This document shows positions 53,731 to 63,326 of a stretch of 64,000 nucleotides of DNA, one piece after another. The notes under the pieces were generated by a model that was given only the letters and a program-made list of their open reading frames with translations, ran no database searches and was not told where the DNA came from. This DNA comes from Bradyrhizobium sp. CCGB12. GTDB taxonomy: Bacteria > Pseudomonadota > Alphaproteobacteria > Rhizobiales > Xanthobacteraceae. The stretch covers positions 4,960,001 through 5,024,000 of the forward strand of contig NZ_JANADO010000001.1 in the NCBI RefSeq assembly GCF_024199845.1. The letters are read 5' to 3'. Each line of letters starts with the position of its first letter. Position 1 is the first letter of the stretch. The position numbers and the translations under genes were made by a program.

Positions 53731-55092
53731 TCAGGCGACCTTGCCGTCGGCTTCCCGCACCATCCGCATCGCGCCTTCGTCCAGCAGGGGAGCGACGTTG
53801 GCGCGGGACAAGTCCATGACGCCAGGCAGCATCTGACGGACCTGCTCGCCGGCAGCCTGATAGGCGCCGAGGAAGTGCAGCAAAAACTTCTCGAAGCTGT
53901 CCCCGACGAGGAACTGGGCCGGCGAGAGCAACAGCTGCTCGCTCACCGCAAAGTGCGCGAACAGGCCCTGGAACTTGTCCTGGTAGGTGATCGCCGCAAC
54001 GGGCGTTCCCTGCCCGAGCGCAGCAATTGCCAGATGCATGCGGCCGGTGATCACGCCGTCGACCAGACCGACAACGGCCTTGATCTCGCCGGCCGACAGA
54101 ACCTGATCGACATGATGCACGTGCTCCCCGAGCGCGGGCTGAAGCCGAGCGGCCAGCGGCTGCAGGCAATTGTCGTCGGCAATTTCGGGGCGGTAGTCAT
54201 GCGCCAGCAGCAACCAGCTTGCATTGTGCTGCCGCGACAGGCGCTCCATGGCGCCCGCGGCAAGCTCTATCATCCGCTCCAGCTTGGCCGGTTCCGGCTT
54301 CTTGAATAACATCGGGTGGATGTTGAAGACGAAGACCTTGCGGCCCTGTTCGCGCTGCCGTGCGATCGTGGACGCGATCTGCTTCACCGCCACGGTGTCG
54401 ACGCGCGGCGTCAGCATGAACGCTGCGTCGGCGACGAGACGCGCGCGCTTTCGGGCAAAATCGTCGAAACGCTGAAGGGATATCGTATCGCGTAGATTCA
54501 AGACCACGCCCGGATCGAGCAGTCGGAACACTTCGCGCAACGCCTTCGCGGGACGGGAGTTGAAACTGAAGCCGAGCACGCTGACCTTGGCGCCGAACGC
54601 CGCCATCAGGTCGGCAACCAGCAGCATGCGCGCCGCATCCACCGGCGAATAGTATCCATCGAGCACGTCGGCTCCCAGAACCATCCCGAAATCCGGTCGG
54701 ATGATCGAGAGCTCCTGTGCGACCCTCTCGTAGGAAAACGGCTGTCTCCAGATCTCGAGCGGCTTGAAACCCATGGCGCGCACATCCGCGCTCGCGGCAA
54801 CGGTGGCGGTGACGATGTAGATCTCCATATCGGGATAGACCCGCTTCATCTCGCCGACGGCGGCTTCGATCATCGCCTCGTCGCCGCGCGACTGATGAAT
54901 GCTCCAGGGGTCCGACGGCAGCAGGACGAGCCGGCGCGGATCGTTGCGCGGCGCCGCGTTGACGCCGATGTCCTTCCGGGCGATCTGCCACCTGCGCAGC
55001 TCAAGAAGATCGACCGCGAAGGGCGTATTCTTAGCGCTGTTGAGCCAGCCTCTGAGTTGCCTGCGAACGGGCACCGGGATCAATTGTTTCAC
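53731..55092 (-). CDS. Polysaccharide pyruvyltransferase family protein
   Basis: A 453-residue protein of the polysaccharide pyruvyltransferase family: IHQSRGDEAMIEAAVGEMKR, SFNSRPAKALREVFRLL, and the C-terminal motif VDGVITGRMHLAIAALGQGT, characteristic of enzymes that add a pyruvyl ketal to a sugar. The start is GTG at 55092 with GAGGAGA six bases upstream, shorter than the longest frame. It lies 19 bases downstream of a flippase gene, so the two are probably one transcript. It adds negative charge to the polymer. Confidence 0.9.
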   Translation of the reverse strand: MKQLIPVPVRRQLRGWLNSAKNTPFAVDLLELRRWQIARKDIGVNAAPRNDPRRLVLLPSDPWSIHQSRGDEAMIEAAVGEMKRVYPDMEIYIVTATVAASADVRAMGFKPLEIWRQPFSYERVAQELSIIRPDFGMVLGADVLDGYYSPVDAARMLLVADLMAAFGAKVSVLGFSFNSRPAKALREVFRLLDPGVVLNLRDTISLQRFDDFARKRARLVADAAFMLTPRVDTVAVKQIASTIARQREQGRKVFVFNIHPMLFKKPEPAKLERMIELAAGAMERLSRQHNASWLLLAHDYRPEIADDNCLQPLAARLQPALGEHVHHVDQVLSAGEIKAVVGLVDGVITGRMHLAIAALGQGTPVAAITYQDKFQGLFAHFAVSEQLLLSPAQFLVGDSFEKFLLHFLGAYQAAGEQVRQMLPGVMDLSRANVAPLLDEGAMRMVREADGKVA

Positions 55093-55111
55093 GTCGTTCT
55101 CCTCGTCTTCC

Positions 55112-56569
55112 TCAGGCGGTCGCACCGCGCTTCACGACGAAATCGATCAGCGAGAAGAGCTGCTTCCGCCAAAACAGCAGGATGCACATCAGATACGTCG
55201 CGCCGAAACACGACGACAGCAGCCCCATCCGCAAATAGGGGTTCAGGCCGGGGGTCGCCTCGCGGCACAGCACGACCGCGCCATAGGCCAGAACGATGGC
55301 ACACAGGCAGCCCGCGATCGGACGCAGGAACTGGCTCCAGCTCAGGCCCAGCAGCCGGAGCGCCAGCGCGAATGTCACGGGGGTCACCACGAGCTGCGCG
55401 AACGCGAAGATCGTCGCCAGCTGACCAATGTCGCGTGAAGGCAGCAGGAACATCGCGGGCACGGCGGCGCAGAATTTGAGGATGTTCAGCGCAAAGACGT
55501 AGTTCGGCTTCCCCAGCGCGCCGAAATAGGCGCTGTTGACGAATTGCACCGTCTGAATCGCGCCAATGAGCATCAGCGGCCTCATCACCGCTTCGCTACC
55601 GCTCCACTTCGCGCCGAACAGCAGCAGGGAAAACTCCGGTGCGATCGCAGCAAGCAGCACAAAGATGGGGGAGCCGACCAGCGCGCCGAGACTGACACTG
55701 CGCAGATAGGCGCCGGCAATACGGTCGCGCTCGTGAGCGATTTTGGACAGCGCGCTCAACGCGACGTCCATGACCGCCTGGGTGAGGAGTTGCATCAGGA
55801 TGATGTAGACCCGCGCACCAACCGTGTAGATGCCGAGGGCAGCGACGCCATAGAGCGACAGGATGATCATGTCGATCGTCCGAACGATGGCGAAGTCCAG
55901 CAGCCTGTTCAGCACGACGTGGACGCTGTAGCCGGAGAGCTCGCGAAAGCTTCCAGTGTCGTAGCCGCGCATCGGCAGCCACCGCGGCTGGCTCCAGAGC
56001 CACAAGCCGCTGATCGCGCTCTGAACGACCACCTGGATCACGAGGCTGAGAGCGCCGAATCCGGCATAGGCGCAGGCGATTCCCACGATGCCGGAGATGG
56101 CCGTCGCCACCATGGTCCTGACCGCGAGCACGCGAAAATCCATCTGGCGCTTGTAGAGCGCCTCCTGGAACAGGGTCGCGGTGCCGATCGGAAGCGAGAG
56201 GCTGGCGGCCGTCAACAGCGGTGCGAGCCCTTTCACGTCGAGCCAATGCTCGATATCCGTTGCAAGGAACGCAATCAGGACCGCCAGAACCGTCGAAGCT
56301 GCAAAGGAGCAGAAGAAGGGCAGCGTCACATCGGCGGACTCGAGCGTGCGCCGCTGGATCAACGCGTCGCCGAAGCCGAACTCGGCGATCGAGCTCAACA
56401 GCAGCAGGATGAAGGCGACGAGCGCAGCAAGACCGAAATCCGCGGGATTGAGCAGCCGGGCCAGAACCAGAAACAGGACGAACGACAGCGCCCGGCCGCC
56501 CCAGTTCTGGGCAAGCGACCAGAACAAGGCAACCACGACCTGATGTTGTTTGCCCTGCGTGACATTCAT
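55112..56569 (-). CDS. Second Wzx-type lipopolysaccharide/EPS flippase
   Basis: A 485-residue polytopic protein of the oligosaccharide flippase family, with ARLLNPADFGLAALVAFILL near the N-terminus and QFVNSAYFGALGKPNYVFAL in the later half, the pattern of rhizobial EPS flippases. The start at 56569 (MNVTQGKQHQ) is preferred; an upstream in-frame ATG would add 28 polar residues. With the flippase at 46578 this makes two flippases in one locus, either for two polymers or for different intermediates. Immediately upstream of the pyruvyltransferase. Confidence 0.87.
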   Translation of the reverse strand: MNVTQGKQHQVVVALFWSLAQNWGGRALSFVLFLVLARLLNPADFGLAALVAFILLLLSSIAEFGFGDALIQRRTLESADVTLPFFCSFAASTVLAVLIAFLATDIEHWLDVKGLAPLLTAASLSLPIGTATLFQEALYKRQMDFRVLAVRTMVATAISGIVGIACAYAGFGALSLVIQVVVQSAISGLWLWSQPRWLPMRGYDTGSFRELSGYSVHVVLNRLLDFAIVRTIDMIILSLYGVAALGIYTVGARVYIILMQLLTQAVMDVALSALSKIAHERDRIAGAYLRSVSLGALVGSPIFVLLAAIAPEFSLLLFGAKWSGSEAVMRPLMLIGAIQTVQFVNSAYFGALGKPNYVFALNILKFCAAVPAMFLLPSRDIGQLATIFAFAQLVVTPVTFALALRLLGLSWSQFLRPIAGCLCAIVLAYGAVVLCREATPGLNPYLRMGLLSSCFGATYLMCILLFWRKQLFSLIDFVVKRGATA

Positions 56570-56799
56570 CAACAATTCGACCCAATTCCGACAGATCCAA
56601 CCACAATCGCAGACTAGACGACTTGGCACACGATGCTGCCGCGACGTCACCATCTCCGATCACGGAGGAGAACTCATTGCTCGCTACATTACGACGGAGT
56701 GATGGCAATCAGATGAGAGCCGTCACGATCCCGATTTAGTGTGGAAGTGAGTTCAAATCGTGGACTACACTCCAATCAACCTTTGCGAAGTGATGCAAA

Positions 56800-57957
56800 A
56801 TGGATGCCTTGATGAATTCGCCCGCCGAGCGTTCTTTCCGTAACTCCAGGCGCTTGCGTGTGGCCATCTACGCACCGCATTTTGCGGAATATTCCTATCG
56901 GCTCGCAGCGGGATTGGCGCATCATTGCGACGTCCGCCTCGTGCTCAACGCCAAGGACGCGAACCAGCAGTGGGAACTGGCCGATATCGCCGTGGCCGCG
57001 CCCTTCGAAACACGAATTCGCGACCTGAGCCTGCGCCGCGGCGGCGCGATCGGCATCCCCGCCTCCTTCATGGACATAATTTCGTTTCGTCCGGACGTGA
57101 TTCATTGTCACGAAGTTCCAGAGATCTACACATCCAAGCTGATCCAGCTGCTTCGTCCGTTCGGCATCCCCCTCGCGCTGACGGTTCACGATGCGATTCC
57201 GCATTCGGAAGGCGGCTCCGGCACCTCGCCACGTGAAGATGCCTGGCGCGGACGCATGCGCGCAGCCGCATCGGTCGTCACCACGCATGGCGAGAGCTGC
57301 ATTGCCGATTTCCGCCGCGCCTCGCCTGATTTCAAGGGCGAGACGGTCTCCAGCATGCACGGCGTGCTTATGGTTCCGCCAGCCAAAGGCGCGGTCACCG
57401 AGCCGGAGTCTGCGCGGATCCTGTTTTTTGGACGGATGTGGGCATACAAGGGCCTGGACGTGTTCATCGATGCGATCGACATATTGGTCCAGCGCGGAGT
57501 GGCGCATGAAGCGATCGTCGCCGGCCGCGGCCCCGAGATGACGCGGCTCGGCGCGCGGATGGAGGCGATGCCGACCGTCAAGGCGATCAACGCCTATATT
57601 TCGCCCGCGGATACCGGGCGGCTGTTTCAATCGGCGACCGTGGTCGCCTTGCCCTATAAGGATGCAACACAGAGCGGCGTCCTTGCATCAGCCTATGGGA
57701 ATGCGCGTCCGGTCGTTGCCAGCGCCACCGGTGGCATTCCCGACGTCGTGACTGACGGCGTCAACGGGCTGCTGGTTCCTCCTGGCGATGCGACTGCGTT
57801 GGCCGATGCGCTCGAACGCGTCCTGACCTCGAAGCCTCTTGCCGCGACCTTGACCGAGGGCGCACGGCAGACGGCAGCCGGCATCCTGAACTGGGACCGC
57901 ATCGCCGAGCAGCTGCTGGGGTCCTATCACAGGCTCGCCGGTCGTACCGTGAGCTGA
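56800..57957 (+). CDS. GT4-family glycosyltransferase
   Basis: A 385-residue GT-B enzyme. It has RRLRVAIYAPHFAEYSYRLA, DVIHCHEVPEIYTSKLIQLL, RILFFGRMWAYKGLDVFIDA and the donor site LPYKDATQSGVLASAYGNAR with GGIPDVVTDGVNGLLVPPGD. It probably adds one sugar of the repeat unit. The ATG at 56800 is followed by a second at 56812. It is flanked by genes of opposite orientation on both sides (flippase to the left, acyltransferase to the right), so it must have its own promoter in the 230-base gap before it. Confidence 0.9.
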   Translation: MDALMNSPAERSFRNSRRLRVAIYAPHFAEYSYRLAAGLAHHCDVRLVLNAKDANQQWELADIAVAAPFETRIRDLSLRRGGAIGIPASFMDIISFRPDVIHCHEVPEIYTSKLIQLLRPFGIPLALTVHDAIPHSEGGSGTSPREDAWRGRMRAAASVVTTHGESCIADFRRASPDFKGETVSSMHGVLMVPPAKGAVTEPESARILFFGRMWAYKGLDVFIDAIDILVQRGVAHEAIVAGRGPEMTRLGARMEAMPTVKAINAYISPADTGRLFQSATVVALPYKDATQSGVLASAYGNARPVVASATGGIPDVVTDGVNGLLVPPGDATALADALERVLTSKPLAATLTEGARQTAAGILNWDRIAEQLLGSYHRLAGRTVS

Positions 57958-57974
57958 CCGCGACGGGCGGTCTC

Positions 57975-59063
57975 TCAAACCGATTGCTCGATCTGGGGTC
58001 GGAAGAACATGCCGCGGATCGTGCCATCCAGCAGACGCCTCAGCCTCACCTCGATCAATTCATAGCTGATCGCACTTGCGACCAACGACATCACCAGCCC
58101 GAGCACGATGAAGGCGGCCCACAGCAGCCAGCGGTCAACACCGAGCGCGACCAGCTTCAGGCCGATCATCTGCAAGGGAAAGAGCACGAAGGGATGCACG
58201 AGATAGAGGCTGTAGCTGATCTTGCCGACATATTGGAGCGCCGGCGTACTTAGAACTTTCCCGAGGCCCGATTCCGGGGCAAGCGCCATGCCGAACAGCA
58301 GAAATCCGGGAAGGAGCCCCACGAACGGGTGAAACAGCACGAGGCTCGCATACATAGCGGCTCCGCAAGCCAGGCCCGCGAACAGACCGACGGGCCCGGG
58401 AATGGAGATGCGAAAACCGGTCGCACTGAACAGCATCCCGATGCAGAAGAACGCGGTGATCGGCCAGTGCAGGAGGCAAGCGATGCCGAGCAGGATCAAG
58501 GGGGCGGCCACCATCCTCCCCCCGAAACGCAGCATCGAGAACGTCAATGCGAACCAGATGTAGAACGCCCACTCATAGGTCAACGTCCAGGCATTCTGCT
58601 GGGCAATGGGCAAGCCGAGCGCGTCTTGCACGAAGAACAGATTGGCGGCGAAGATCGAGAGATAGCTGGTCAGATCGATGCCGCGGAAGAACTTGTAGGC
58701 CACGATCGGCCCGATCGCGAACAGCGCAAGATGCAGCACGACGAACACCGGCATGATGCGCAGGACGCGGTCGAAGAAGAACCGCGGCAGCGAACCGTGC
58801 CGAATCAAACTCGCGGGAATCAGAAAGCCGCTGATCATGAAGAACAGCTCGACACCGTGCCCGCCGACATTGATCACCGATTGCAGCCAGAGCCAGAGCG
58901 GCGGCAGGAAGCCGGGGTTCGGGATGTCGTACATGCCTGCCTTCGGCATGTCGTAGAAATGGTCCATCAGCACGCTCAGCGCCGCGATGCCGCGAAGGCC
59001 CTGGATCGAAGGAACGAATGATCCATCATAGGCGACGCCGGGCTGGTGAGGTGCCTTGATCAC
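57975..59063 (-). CDS. Acyltransferase-3, second of four
   Basis: A 362-residue polytopic acyltransferase with SIQGLRGIAALSVLMDHFYD (catalytic His), FFFDRVLRIMPVFVVLHLAL and NAWTLTYEWAFYIWFAL, the acyltransferase-3 pattern. It probably acetylates a sugar on the cytoplasmic or periplasmic face. It is the last gene of a minus-strand run: its start overlaps the next acyltransferase stop by four bases. Convergent with the GT4 gene. Confidence 0.9.
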   Translation of the reverse strand: MIKAPHQPGVAYDGSFVPSIQGLRGIAALSVLMDHFYDMPKAGMYDIPNPGFLPPLWLWLQSVINVGGHGVELFFMISGFLIPASLIRHGSLPRFFFDRVLRIMPVFVVLHLALFAIGPIVAYKFFRGIDLTSYLSIFAANLFFVQDALGLPIAQQNAWTLTYEWAFYIWFALTFSMLRFGGRMVAAPLILLGIACLLHWPITAFFCIGMLFSATGFRISIPGPVGLFAGLACGAAMYASLVLFHPFVGLLPGFLLFGMALAPESGLGKVLSTPALQYVGKISYSLYLVHPFVLFPLQMIGLKLVALGVDRWLLWAAFIVLGLVMSLVASAISYELIEVRLRRLLDGTIRGMFFRPQIEQSV

Positions 59064-60169
59064 TCTGCGGCACCCTGGGTGCTGAGGGCAGGCTCGAGAA
59101 CAATCGGCTTTCTTCGCGCCGAACGGAACCTATGCCCGAAGGCAATGCTGGGTTTCTCGACGTAGGTGAATGTCATCCAGCTGACGAAGATCGACAACGC
59201 CAGGATCATGACGAGGAAGATCGACCATGCCAGCGGCCCATCGCCGACCCAGGCCAGGCGATGGATGAAGACGATCACGAACGGCGACATCAGGTAGACC
59301 GAATAGCTGATCACGCCGACGAACGCCATTGGGCGCCACGCCATCTTCTCGCCGAACACGGCAAAGGCGATGAAGACCAGCGCCGCGCAGACATAGGCCG
59401 ATCCGATCGAATAGCTGTGGAAGAAATTCTCGTGATAGACGCCTCCGAACCGCCGGTCGGACAGGGTGATGGCGAAGATCGCATACATGAGCGTGCAGAC
59501 GGCCACATGGGTCCATCGCAGCTTTCCGCCAATGACGGTGTCGCGGATGATCTTGCCCAGGAACATCGCCGACAGGTTCAGCCCGACCTCCATCACCGAG
59601 GAAACGGTCCTGTTCTCGACCAGGAGCGCAGCGCTGGTTCCGATCAACGCGGCGGCAACGACGATCGTCACCGCCGTGAAGCGCCGGTTCAGCAACCCCA
59701 TCGCAAAGAGAATGGTGCATCCGACATAGAACAGCAGCTCGATCGCCAGCGTCCAGTAGAACACCCAGAGGTTCGGGACATTCACGAAGGTCTGCAGCAT
59801 CGTCACGTTCGCGGCGATCTGCCCCAGCGGATAGATCTTCGACTCCAGCAACTGCATCGTCACGAGCCCGACCAGAAGCGAGGTCCAGTAGGCCGGATAG
59901 AGCCGAAAGAAGCGGCTGATCGCAAAATCGCGCACGGGCGTGGCGCTGTCCGGAAAGCTGAACGGAATGACGAATCCGCTGACGAAGAAGAACAACACGA
60001 CGCCGAACCGGCCGAAGTTCATGTAGTAGCCGAACACGTCATGAATGGGCCAATAATAGGCACCCGTCGGGTGCTTTTCGACGATGATCTCGAATACATG
60101 CTGGACCAGGACCGACAACACGGCAATGCCGCGCAGCGTGTCGATGAATGCGAGCCGTTTATGCGTCAT
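59060..60169 (-). CDS. Acyltransferase-3, third of four
   Basis: A 369-residue polytopic protein with LAFIDTLRGIAVLSVLVQHV (catalytic His), FGVVLFFFVSGFVIPFSFPD and FAISRFFRLYPAYWTSLLVG. Its product could O-acylate a different sugar from the neighbouring enzyme, as the two are only moderately alike in the regions I compared. It starts six bases downstream of the Wzy-like gene and overlaps the following acyltransferase by four bases. Confidence 0.9.
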   Translation of the reverse strand: MTHKRLAFIDTLRGIAVLSVLVQHVFEIIVEKHPTGAYYWPIHDVFGYYMNFGRFGVVLFFFVSGFVIPFSFPDSATPVRDFAISRFFRLYPAYWTSLLVGLVTMQLLESKIYPLGQIAANVTMLQTFVNVPNLWVFYWTLAIELLFYVGCTILFAMGLLNRRFTAVTIVVAAALIGTSAALLVENRTVSSVMEVGLNLSAMFLGKIIRDTVIGGKLRWTHVAVCTLMYAIFAITLSDRRFGGVYHENFFHSYSIGSAYVCAALVFIAFAVFGEKMAWRPMAFVGVISYSVYLMSPFVIVFIHRLAWVGDGPLAWSIFLVMILALSIFVSWMTFTYVEKPSIAFGHRFRSARRKPIVLEPALSTQGAAE

Positions 60170-60175
60170 TCGTTC

Positions 60176-61513
60176 TCACCTGCTTCCGCTCGCCGCCGGC
60201 ATATCCGGGCGGAAGCCTTCCAATGACGGCACCGGCTGCCGCATGACAATTGGCACGGCGTCGCCCGCCCGTGCGGAGGTCGCACGCCGCGAGAACACCT
60301 CGCTGAAGCTCAACGCGATGATCAGCAGGCCGGATGCCGGACCGTAGTTCAGGACCGTAATCGTGAACAAATTGACGACGAAGATCAGCGTGAGCTTGTA
60401 GACGTCGGTGGCGCCGAACGTCGCCCGGAACACCATCACCATGAACGCTGCGAACGGGAGTCCGAACATCAGGTAAGTGCCGATGTAGAAATTGTCGACG
60501 GGCACCCAGAAGTGCGCAAGCGGCGAGAACAGCTTCTGCGGATAGTTGAAGCAGCCGGCCCCGCAGCCGGTGATGAGACCAATCGGCATGAGCTGGCTCA
60601 TATAGACGAAGGGCAGCTGCCAGCTGTTGTTGATGCGATCGACGATACTGAACAGGGTCGAGTGCGGCACCGCCGCGGTGCCGGAAGCGACCACGATCAT
60701 GAAGAACGGCACAAAGATCGCAGCAAAGGACCACTGTGCGATTCTTCGGATTGCGGGGAAGCGCGATTTCTCCGGCAGCATCCGCACGAACACCAACAAG
60801 ATCAGGTAGAGCACGAGGACGATCATGGTCGTCTTGCTGGTGGTCAGTTTAATGGCATAGATCGCGATGGAACCGAACAAGAGGCACCACGTCGTGCTCA
60901 TGCGAATGGACGTGATCGCGAACGACACGAGGATGAAGAAGGCCGCCATGGTGTTGTCGGCCGCAAAGCCCATGAGGCGCTGGTCGTCGCCGCCATAAGC
61001 CCACCACAGCCGGCCGGCCTCGCGTACGGCGCCGAAGGACTCGTATTTGTACCCCACCCAAGGCATCAGGTAGAATTTCGTCAGGAAGACGCCGATGATG
61101 GAGAGATAGAAGGTCGCTGCGATGACCGACAGCAGCTTTCGATACGAGCCGAGGCTCGAATCGCAAAAGCAGAATCCGACGAATACCGGCAGCATCATCT
61201 TGAAGGACGAGATCGCCGCGTTCATCGTACCCATCATGAAGTAGCCGAGCACGAGCGACAACATGATCTGCACGAGCACGACCAGGGCCAGCGTGCTGCG
61301 ATTGCGCAGGATGCAATGCACGAAGAACTGGGCCAGACACAGAAGCGCGACGCCATCGGGCAGATACCACAGCGTATCCACGTGATAGATGCTGGTGTAG
61401 TAGCGCATCACGCCGCCAAAGGCGTCGCGGATCAGGTAGACCCCGAGCGCGATCGCCTCGATATTGAGGCTGATCAGCGTGATTCGCGGCCGATGCAGCG
61501 CGAGGATGCTCAT
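60176..61513 (-). CDS. Wzy-like polysaccharide polymerase / O-antigen ligase family membrane protein
   Basis: A 445-residue protein with about 10-12 helices and one larger loop (about residues 165-190, SFGAVREAGRLWWAYGGDDQ). The periplasmic loop and late hydrophobic pairs suit the O-antigen ligase/polymerase family (WaaL/Wzy), but sequence identity in this family is low and no single motif proves it. FVPVDNFYIGTYLMFGLPF-like text (HFWVPVDNFYIGTYLMFGLP) is consistent with polymerases. It lies between acyltransferase genes on the same strand, so it is most likely the repeat-unit polymerase of this locus. Confidence 0.7.
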   Translation of the reverse strand: MSILALHRPRITLISLNIEAIALGVYLIRDAFGGVMRYYTSIYHVDTLWYLPDGVALLCLAQFFVHCILRNRSTLALVVLVQIMLSLVLGYFMMGTMNAAISSFKMMLPVFVGFCFCDSSLGSYRKLLSVIAATFYLSIIGVFLTKFYLMPWVGYKYESFGAVREAGRLWWAYGGDDQRLMGFAADNTMAAFFILVSFAITSIRMSTTWCLLFGSIAIYAIKLTTSKTTMIVLVLYLILLVFVRMLPEKSRFPAIRRIAQWSFAAIFVPFFMIVVASGTAAVPHSTLFSIVDRINNSWQLPFVYMSQLMPIGLITGCGAGCFNYPQKLFSPLAHFWVPVDNFYIGTYLMFGLPFAAFMVMVFRATFGATDVYKLTLIFVVNLFTITVLNYGPASGLLIIALSFSEVFSRRATSARAGDAVPIVMRQPVPSLEGFRPDMPAASGSR

Positions 61514-61520
61514 ATCAGGC

Positions 61521-62732
61521 TCAATTGGTCAGCCGCGCCGATCGCGCGGCAGATGGCGCGAAATCCGGACGGCTTCCGAGCGCATTTCGCATGAACTTGC
61601 CGCCGGGAATTTCGATGTAGAGATAGGTGAAGTGCGAAACCACCAGCACGGCGGCCAGTGAGACGACGAGGTTCAGCGTCGCCGGCAGGCCCGCCCAGAT
61701 CGAATCCAGCGCAGCGATCCGCCCTGCCCCCACCGCCCGCACGAAATATTCGGCCAGCAGCACCACGAGCGCGTGCACCATATAGATGGAGTAGGAGCGG
61801 CGCCCCAGCCAGACCAGCGGCCTGGCCACCAGCATCCGCGGCACCAGCAGCGCGTCCGGAAAGGCCAGCAAGCTGCCGAGGAAGATCGCGAACGTCACCG
61901 GCGCGAGGAAAGTTGCCGCAGGATTGGTCTCCGCCAAGGACACGAGGGCGATGCTGGCGATCATCGCGACGAATTGCAGCGCGCCCTGCACAGCAGGGCC
62001 CGGCTTGGCCGGCAGGCGATCAACGATCCTGACCGTCAGCACGCCCAGAAAGAAGCTCACGAAGCAGCGCAGAATGCCGAAATCGGTCTGAAGCCCGAGG
62101 CTCCTCTTGTCGAGCACGAAGATGATGAAGACCAGACTTCCGACCGCAAGCGCCCCGCAGAGGACGTAGAACCACAACAGGGAACGCATGCGTTGGGCCA
62201 GCAGGACGATCAGACCAAACACCAGATAGGTGTAGAACTCGACGCTGATGCTCCAGCTCGGCGCGTTCCAGCTGAGATAGTCGATGAACCCCATCGAATG
62301 CAGCAGCAGGACGTTGAGGCCGAAAGAATAGGCATTGTTCACCTCGAAGGCCGCGGGCGCGGCCACCACGACGCCTGCCATGACCAGACCGATACGCAGC
62401 AGGCGGAACACGAGATTTGCCAGCAGCATGACGATATGCAGCGGGTAGACCCGCGCCAGACGCCGCACCATGAACTCGCGCAGCGAGAAGCGTCCAAAAT
62501 CGCTCTCGACATAGCTGAGCGACATGACGATCCCGCTGAGAACAAAGAACAGATCAACCAGCAGCCACGCACTCCTGAAGAAGGAGCAGTTGATCCAAGC
62601 GTTATGCGGAAATGCCGCGAGGAAGGTCGGCATCAGCAGGAGATGGTGAATCACCACCGAGGTCGCGGCGATCCCTCGGATGCTGTCGAGCGGCAGGACA
62701 TGCGCCTTCTCACGATGAACCAACTCCGTCAC
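61521..62732 (-). CDS. Acyltransferase-3, fourth of four
   Basis: A 403-residue polytopic acyltransferase: LPLDSIRGIAATSVVIHHLL (catalytic His), FFVLSGIVMSLSYVESDFGR and FMVRRLARVYPLHIVMLLAN. It is the first gene of a minus-strand unit of four (acyltransferase, Wzy-like, acyltransferase, acyltransferase) separated by gaps of seven and six bases and a four-base overlap, so they share one promoter in the long region upstream of 62732. Substrate sugar unknown. Confidence 0.9.
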   Translation of the reverse strand: MTELVHREKAHVLPLDSIRGIAATSVVIHHLLLMPTFLAAFPHNAWINCSFFRSAWLLVDLFFVLSGIVMSLSYVESDFGRFSLREFMVRRLARVYPLHIVMLLANLVFRLLRIGLVMAGVVVAAPAAFEVNNAYSFGLNVLLLHSMGFIDYLSWNAPSWSISVEFYTYLVFGLIVLLAQRMRSLLWFYVLCGALAVGSLVFIIFVLDKRSLGLQTDFGILRCFVSFFLGVLTVRIVDRLPAKPGPAVQGALQFVAMIASIALVSLAETNPAATFLAPVTFAIFLGSLLAFPDALLVPRMLVARPLVWLGRRSYSIYMVHALVVLLAEYFVRAVGAGRIAALDSIWAGLPATLNLVVSLAAVLVVSHFTYLYIEIPGGKFMRNALGSRPDFAPSAARSARLTN

Positions 62733-63326
62733 ATCAACATTCCCAGGCTATTGCACCGCAGCAGTGTGTATCAGGGTCTCGCACATGTTCAATGTCTGCG
62801 ATCGCGGACTCGCATTCGACGCATGACGATCGACGATAATTTCAACCCTTGCAGATCATTCGGACATGCGAACGCCAAGTTCATGCCACTTTTCATCTGG
62901 CGCGCGCGTGCGTCGGCGCGCAGGTCGATCAGGATGTGATGATTGCGAGTATTTGCGTGCAAAGTGTGCGCGAAATTCGGCGCTGTTGCGATAGTGGTCT
63001 TCGCAGCACGATTGATCTGTCTGCGTGCAGATGTCGCACGGAATATTCTCTCGCTCGAACGGAACAATGCGGCACATCGTGACTTGTGTCGGTTTTTGCG
63101 ACGCGCGGATATGCGAGTGCCTCTTATGTTTTCAGATTGCAACATTCATGAGCGCGACATGCCGATCTCGCAGGCATTGCATTTCATGTTTTTGCAACCG
63201 AGCGAAATGCAGACGACGCATCCGTTGTCGGCAGTTCCGCACTAACTTTTGCGCCGCACAAAAATTGACACAGTTACCTGCCAAGTTTCGGGTGTTCTCC
63301 TATTGCAACAGAAGCAAGGAACACGG
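62733..63326. other. Long AT-richer intergenic region with inverted repeats
   Basis: This 594-base divergent region contains no convincing gene. It holds TTTGC, GT, GCAAA (62952-62963) and TGCATTTC, 18 bases, GAAATGCA (63178-63211). Scattered TTGCA/TGCAA words occur as in the other locus gaps. It probably carries promoters for the minus-strand acyltransferase-Wzy operon and the plus-strand 188-residue gene. Small frames on either strand (118 and 100 codons) were rejected. Confidence 0.5.

Noticed and set aside
62789..63245. Overlapping small frames on both strands (118 and 100 codons)
   Set aside because: Biased Arg/His/Cys-rich composition, no ribosome binding site and no similarity to each other or to known families.
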